This document shows, in pieces, positions 59,621 to 64,000 of a stretch of DNA of 64,000 bases. The notes under the pieces were generated by a model. The model was given only the letters and a program-made list of their open reading frames with translations, did not search any database and was not told where the DNA came from. Made by a program: the position numbers and the translations under genes. Source of the DNA: JANRKF01 sp964518725 (GTDB lineage Bacteria > Pseudomonadota > Alphaproteobacteria > Rickettsiales > SXRF01); assembly GCA_964518725.1 (NCBI GenBank), contig CAZFKP010000011.1, forward strand, positions 12,099 through 76,098. Reading direction: 5' to 3'. Positions within the stretch are counted from its first letter, which is position 1. Each line of letters starts with the position of its first letter.

Positions 59621-60823
59621 TTATGATTTGATCTTGCTGAACGACTCATAAAGCGGCCCGAATACCGCCGCAATAATCCAGAAAATCAACAGTCCCATTA
59701 CCACGGTAAGCGCTGGCTGGATAAAACCAGTCATCGACTCCACCGCATCATTAACTTCACGGCTGTAGAAGAAGTTAATGTTCTCGAGCGCCTCGGTCAT
59801 GTTACCGCTATCTTCGCCAACTTTAAACATCCGAATGACCAGATTCGGAAATTGATTCGACATGCGTAGCGACGAGGTCAGCGAGTTGCCCTCAGTGACG
59901 TTATCTTTTACCGTAGCGATTGACTCGCTCAGAACCCGGTTCCCAACAACGGCACGCGCCGCTTCCAGCGCCTCTAGAATGTCGACGCCGCTGCTGAACA
60001 TCACGGAGAAGAAGTGGGTAAACCGTGCCATATTAATTTTAAGGATGGTCGGCCCAAGAATCGGCAACCGCAGCATCAGCGCATCAACCCGATAGGCGAA
60101 CTCATCAAACGTCCGGTAAAGAATCCTCACGATAATGAAAAGGCTGATTGGAATGCCGAAAATAAGATACCAATAATTCTCGAAGGCGCTGGAAAATGCA
60201 ATTAACGCCCGCGTATGCAGCGGCAACGAGAACCCTTGGCTGATAATAAACGCCACAAGCTTTGGCACTACTTGCGTCATTAGTACTGCAATGACCATTG
60301 ACAGCATGAGCAATACCGCTATCGGATAGCGTACGGCTTTCTTGACCTTGCGACGAATATCCGACGTCCATTTTAAATGCTCGGCAAGATGCATGAACGA
60401 GTCTGATAAATTACCGGTTCGCTCGCCAGACGCCACCAACCCGACGAACACACTGTCAAAAACGCGGGGGTAAGCGGCCAGAGCTTTCGAAAACACCGTG
60501 CCGTTACGCACCGCTTCGTAGACCCCGGTCATAATATCGCGCAACTTCGCCGATTCCGTTGAGTCACGCACGTCAGCAATCGCGTCATGCACCGGCACGC
60601 CGGCACGATCAAGCTGCTCCATGTGCAGACACAATACGATGATATCCTTGAGCTTGATCTTTTTCCCAAAACGCGAGCGCTTTTCTCTTTGCTCACGTGA
60701 ATCAATCAAATCGAGGTTGATTTCCTTGAGGCGCGCCTCCAGATCGACAACGTTATCCGCATGCACGGTGCCGCGTATTCGTCTTCCCATATTGTTGAAC
60801 GCGGTGTAATTGTACAGTGGCAT
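59621..60823 (-). CDS. mshG: Type IV pilus inner-membrane platform protein (MshG/PilC family)
   Basis: The 400-residue GspF-family protein has two homologous domains separated by membrane helices (about 165-195, 210-235 and 370-395). Family text includes FVGLVASGERTGNLSDSFMHLAEHLKW in the first domain and MFSSGVDILEALEAARAVVGN and MFKVGEDSGNMTEALENI in the second. The platform couples the assembly ATPase to pilin insertion. The start and the stop of the upstream ATPase gene share one base (60823). Confidence 0.9.
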   Translation of the reverse strand: MPLYNYTAFNNMGRRIRGTVHADNVVDLEARLKEINLDLIDSREQREKRSRFGKKIKLKDIIVLCLHMEQLDRAGVPVHDAIADVRDSTESAKLRDIMTGVYEAVRNGTVFSKALAAYPRVFDSVFVGLVASGERTGNLSDSFMHLAEHLKWTSDIRRKVKKAVRYPIAVLLMLSMVIAVLMTQVVPKLVAFIISQGFSLPLHTRALIAFSSAFENYWYLIFGIPISLFIIVRILYRTFDEFAYRVDALMLRLPILGPTILKINMARFTHFFSVMFSSGVDILEALEAARAVVGNRVLSESIATVKDNVTEGNSLTSSLRMSNQFPNLVIRMFKVGEDSGNMTEALENINFFYSREVNDAVESMTGFIQPALTVVMGLLIFWIIAAVFGPLYESFSKIKS

Positions 60824-62562
60824 CAGAACCTGTCCGTCATATCGATCGTATCCATCAGCGCATCAAAAGAAATTTCACCCGCCAGAACCTTGGCAATGCC
60901 GTCTTCCTGCATGCTGACGAAACCGCTGCCCTTCAGATATTCCTCCATTGCACTACGCGTGGCATGTGTGGCGATCAATTCGTCCATCCCCTTGTCCACC
61001 CGCATGATTTCAACAATTGCCGTCCGCCCTTTGTAACCCTTGTTTTTGCATTTCGGACATCCGCCCGGCTCGTAAACCGTTGGGGGATTGGCAGGATCAA
61101 GCGCCATAAGTTTGCATTCTTCGTCATTGGCGGGGCGCGGTTTTCTGCATTCCTTGCAAAGTTTCCGTGCCAGGCGTTGCGCCAGGCAGCCGATCAGCGA
61201 GCCGGCGAGCAGATGCCCGGGCACGCCGATGTCGCCAAGGCGCGGGATCGCACCGACAGCATCATTGGTATGCAGCGTCGTATACACCTGGTGGCCGGTG
61301 AGCGCCGCACGAACCGCCATCAGCGCCGTATCCTCGTCACGTACCTCACCCACGAAAATAATATCGGGATCTTGGCGCATCAGTGATTTAATCCCGGAAA
61401 GAAAATCCATCCCCGACCCTTCGCGCACGTTGCTCTGGCGAATAAGCGGTAACTGATACTCCACCGGATCTTCCAGCGTCATGATATTGGTTTCGATATT
61501 GTTGATATAACCAAGAATTGAGTACAGCGTTGTGGTTTTACCGGAGCCGGTCGGCCCCGTTACAATGATAATGCCCTCCGGGCGCTTGAGCATAATCTTC
61601 AGGGTTTTGATATTATGGTCGGAGAACCCAAGCTGCTCAAGCGGCACCAGCGATTTTGCCTTGTCGAGAAGACGCATCACGACGTTCTCGCCATGGATGG
61701 TGGGCTGGGTCGCCACCCTGAAATCCACCTCCCTGCCAAGGACGTTGTAGGAAATCCGGCCATCCTGAGGATTGCGGGTTTCGGCAATGTTCATACCCGC
61801 CATAATTTTAATCCTCACCAGCATCGCCGACCAGTAATCGCGGTGGAATGAGCGGATCTGCACCATCTGCCCATCAATACGATAGCGTAGGCGCAGAAAC
61901 GACCCTTCCGGCTCAAAGTGGATATCCGATGCGCCGAATTTGATCGAATCAACCAGCAGCGCATTCACCAGACGCACTGTCGGGTTGACGTAGCCCTCCT
62001 GGCGCCCGTCAAGCTTGGTGCTGTGCTCACGGATACCGGTTTCAATTTCTTTCAGAATCCCATCGACCGAAATTTCATAGTCGTAATACTGGTCGATCAT
62101 CTCAAGGATTTCGGTATCCGTGCAATAAAGCGGCATGATCCGCACGTTCTTGGGTACTTGCCGGCGCACCTGGTCAATCGCCAGCACGTTGTACACGTCG
62201 GCCATCGCCAGTTGCAGCACATCGTCCTCAAAACCAACCGGGATAATTTTATGCTTGATCGCAAGGTCTTTGCTGATCATCCGTACCACGCCGGAATCGA
62301 GCACGGCGGCCTTGGAATCAAATTTCTGGGTACCGGAAGATTCGGCCAGTACTTCTGCCAGCGCCGATTCGGTGATGAACCCCATCTCCACCAGAATCGC
62401 ACCGAGCAGTTTCTTGCTGGATTTCTGCTCGGTCAACACAATCTGCAATTGATCGAGCGAAATCAGGCCAAGCTCGACTAACCTTTCGCCAAGGCGCATC
62501 GGCTTCTTTTCTTGCTTGGGAGCGACAACACCCTGCGGTAAAGAACTCGTTTCGTTTTCCAT
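60823..62562 (-). CDS. mshE: Type IV pilus assembly ATPase with MshEN-type c-di-GMP-binding domain
   Basis: The 579-residue extension motor starts at 62562 (MENETSSLP); an ATG at 62604 adds a Cys-rich segment without support. Residues 23-75 contain the two linked MshEN motifs (RLGERLVELGLISLDQLQ and LLGAILVEMGFITESALAEVL), which in Vibrio MshE bind c-di-GMP. The ATPase core has Walker A GPTGSGKTTT, MTLEDPVEYQLP, FVGEVRDEDT and GHQVYTTLHTNDA. A four-Cys zinc motif (CKECRKPRP... CPKCKNKG) follows. It starts the minus-strand assembly operon. Confidence 0.9.
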   Translation of the reverse strand: MENETSSLPQGVVAPKQEKKPMRLGERLVELGLISLDQLQIVLTEQKSSKKLLGAILVEMGFITESALAEVLAESSGTQKFDSKAAVLDSGVVRMISKDLAIKHKIIPVGFEDDVLQLAMADVYNVLAIDQVRRQVPKNVRIMPLYCTDTEILEMIDQYYDYEISVDGILKEIETGIREHSTKLDGRQEGYVNPTVRLVNALLVDSIKFGASDIHFEPEGSFLRLRYRIDGQMVQIRSFHRDYWSAMLVRIKIMAGMNIAETRNPQDGRISYNVLGREVDFRVATQPTIHGENVVMRLLDKAKSLVPLEQLGFSDHNIKTLKIMLKRPEGIIIVTGPTGSGKTTTLYSILGYINNIETNIMTLEDPVEYQLPLIRQSNVREGSGMDFLSGIKSLMRQDPDIIFVGEVRDEDTALMAVRAALTGHQVYTTLHTNDAVGAIPRLGDIGVPGHLLAGSLIGCLAQRLARKLCKECRKPRPANDEECKLMALDPANPPTVYEPGGCPKCKNKGYKGRTAIVEIMRVDKGMDELIATHATRSAMEEYLKGSGFVSMQEDGIAKVLAGEISFDALMDTIDMTDRF

Positions 62563-62643
62563 ACAAATTTCGCTAACACAAACACTTGCGGCACACACTG
62601 CCACAATTTTTGTTGTAGTGATAAATGGTTGATAATGCGTTAA

Positions 62644-64000
62644 TTAGGCCGCGTTAATTAAACAGTGGCCAATCCACTCGGCGGTGAGTTTTTCAGCCAG
62701 CGAATTTTGCTTCAAACGTTCATTCAGATGCGGCCATGAAACATGGTCAAGAAGCTGATCCTGATTGAAGCAAGAATAAACATAACTTTCTTTGCCGGTA
62801 GCCGGATCAACATGCTTCTGCAAGCACTGGGCACAGATTTCCTTCATCATGCATTGCATCGGCGAGTTGATGGAACCGATCGCGATATGCGCCGGATCGA
62901 GATACGGATGCAGCACGCCATAGCGCGCCGCCGCCACCGCCGCCATCATGCGGTCAGAGCCAATGGCAATGATGCGCTTCACGTCCTGGAGCCGGATCGG
63001 GGTATTGATTTCATTACCATAGGCTGCAATCGCCTCAACGATGTTCCCCTGGAAGAACTGGTCGTGCGGACGGCTTGCTTCATAATCCGCCGCCTCATCG
63101 CAACACCAGATGACCGCATCCGAGGCCGCCTCGATATCAGAGATTTTGTAGCGATCCTGTGCTTTTTTATAGCCGGCGAAATACAGCACCTTGCAGCCTT
63201 TGGCGCGCATCGCCTTGCCGATCGAAAACAGCACCGCATTACCAAGGCCGCCACCAACCAGCATCACCGTTTCATTTTCGGGAATATGGGTTGGCTCACC
63301 CGTCGGCCCCATGAGGATAACCGGCTCTCCCGGCGACAATTTCGCACAAAGGTTCGACGACCCGCCCATTTCCAGCACAATGGTGGAAAGCAGGCCGGCG
63401 TCTTTATCCGACCACGCACCGGTAAGCGCAAGCCCTTCCATCGCCAGCACCGAGCCGCTTACCCTGAGCGCATTCGCCTCAAAATTCTGCAGCCGATAAA
63501 ACTGACCAGGCTCAAATTGACGAGCAGCCAAGGGCGCTTTTACCACCACCTCAATGATGTTGGGGGTCAACCGATGCACCGCATGCACCGTGGCACGAAG
63601 CTCTGAATTAATGCGATCAAGGAACTCCCCGGCTGAATGCCCAGGCTGTTGAGCGCGCTTGCCAAGGATGCGCGTCACCACCGGATAGCCCTGCTTTGCG
63701 CTGCCCATCGCCTTGACCACATTGCCGGCAAATGACGGGTGCAAATCGCCGAAGAAGCTCGCCGCCCTGCCCTCGTGATCTAGCGACATCAGCACCCGCA
63801 CGTCTTTCGGTTTGGAGATGCGCTCCGGCTTCACCGCATTGCCATCATCATCCACAGCACGGAAATATTTCCCATCAAGCTGGAAATGCTCCGGGTCTTC
63901 ACGCTGTAAAACCGTGTTCGGATTGGTGCCCGCCGCAACTAAAATTGTCCGCGCCGGAATCGTCACCTCGTTTTTTTCAATCGAGCCACGAAGACGGATG
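62644..64000 (-). CDS. Flavin/iron-sulfur oxidoreductase, N-terminus beyond the window
   Basis: The frame is open to the right edge; the first in-frame start seen, GTG at 63966, is not the true start because upstream codons (IRLRGSIEKNEV) continue the protein. At least 450 residues are visible. The first part (TIPARTILVAAGTNPN) is the end of a GltD-like FAD/NAD(P) domain. From about residue 125 a ferredoxin-reductase-like domain follows (GQFYRLQN, GGSSNLC, VILMGPTGEPTHIP, VGGGLGNAVLFSIG), then a PyrK-type Cys cluster (SPMQCMMKEICAQCLQ...YSCFNQ) for a [2Fe-2S] centre. The electron acceptor is unknown. Confidence 0.75.
   Translation of the reverse strand, partial: IRLRGSIEKNEVTIPARTILVAAGTNPNTVLQREDPEHFQLDGKYFRAVDDDGNAVKPERISKPKDVRVLMSLDHEGRAASFFGDLHPSFAGNVVKAMGSAKQGYPVVTRILGKRAQQPGHSAGEFLDRINSELRATVHAVHRLTPNIIEVVVKAPLAARQFEPGQFYRLQNFEANALRVSGSVLAMEGLALTGAWSDKDAGLLSTIVLEMGGSSNLCAKLSPGEPVILMGPTGEPTHIPENETVMLVGGGLGNAVLFSIGKAMRAKGCKVLYFAGYKKAQDRYKISDIEAASDAVIWCCDEAADYEASRPHDQFFQGNIVEAIAAYGNEINTPIRLQDVKRIIAIGSDRMMAAVAAARYGVLHPYLDPAHIAIGSINSPMQCMMKEICAQCLQKHVDPATGKESYVYSCFNQDQLLDHVSWPHLNERLKQNSLAEKLTAEWIGHCLINAA

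Overview
The window reads as a chromosomal scaffold from an alphaproteobacterium, probably an uncultured or deeply branching lineage. Supporting markers are the ftsB-pdhABC neighbourhood, an NDUFA12-type complex I accessory subunit followed by mlaD and a DUF2155 gene, a RibBX-type riboflavin protein, Coq7, quinone-linked PyrD, a DUF6898-like small protein between a CorB-like gene and PBP1A, a B12-dependent ribonucleotide reductase, class I PHA synthase and the dnaG-rpoD pair. A run of 10 N inside rpoD shows that the sequence is a draft assembly. Genes are dense, with many 1 to 8 base stop/start overlaps.

Layout. 0-6.1 kb: ftsB and the pyruvate dehydrogenase genes pdhA, pdhB and pdhC, with unrecognised genes before, between and after them, including a 55-residue lipoprotein. 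6.1-8 kb: glnB, divergent from a nitronate monooxygenase-like enzyme. 8-11.4 kb (minus strand): an MshL/PilQ-type secretin, an ABC-2 permease and a membrane-anchored repeat protein. 11.5-12.5 kb: coq7 and dsbB. 12.7-19.0 kb: a genomic island that splits a tRNA-Leu(CAA) gene into two halves about 6.2 kb apart. It carries its own intact tRNA-Leu(CAA), a putative PD-(D/E)XK protein with an array of inverted 9-bp repeats upstream, and a zinc module: a Fur/Zur regulator, an ABC transporter with a His-rich loop, a DUF3299 protein, and a divergent membrane protein plus His-rich protein. Two identical 21-bp operators lie in the divergent promoter. 19-30 kb: a methyltransferase, nrdJ, trhO, ribBX-ribH-nusB-thiL (thiL carries an in-frame palindromic element), alaC and a lipoprotein. 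30.5-34.3 kb: phaC with overlapping arsC, aquaglyceroporin and BASS-transporter genes. 34.3-46.6 kb: xerD, aroK-aroB-corB-like-DUF6898-PBP1A, a YgjP-like metalloprotease, dnaG and rpoD. 46.6-51.5 kb: NDUFA12, a UbiA-type prenyltransferase, mlaD and pyrD. 51.7-62.6 kb: a type IVa pilus region with a TPR protein, pilT and pilU on the plus strand, and an ABC ATPase plus MshK/J/I/G/E-like genes on the minus strand. The right edge cuts a flavin oxidoreductase.

How the parts work together. The two pilus regions, 44 kb apart and on the same strand, complement each other. The secretin and ABC permease of the first have no partners nearby, while the second has the assembly ATPase, platform, alignment proteins and an ABC ATPase but no secretin or permease. 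Together they would form an MSHA-like retractable pilus with a PilGHI-like ABC transporter. No pilin or prepilin peptidase gene is in the window. The assembly ATPase has an N-terminal MshEN-type repeat, suggesting c-di-GMP control. The island is the clearest transferred segment: it combines a zinc-starvation response with a putative nuclease and appears to replace the tRNA it destroyed.
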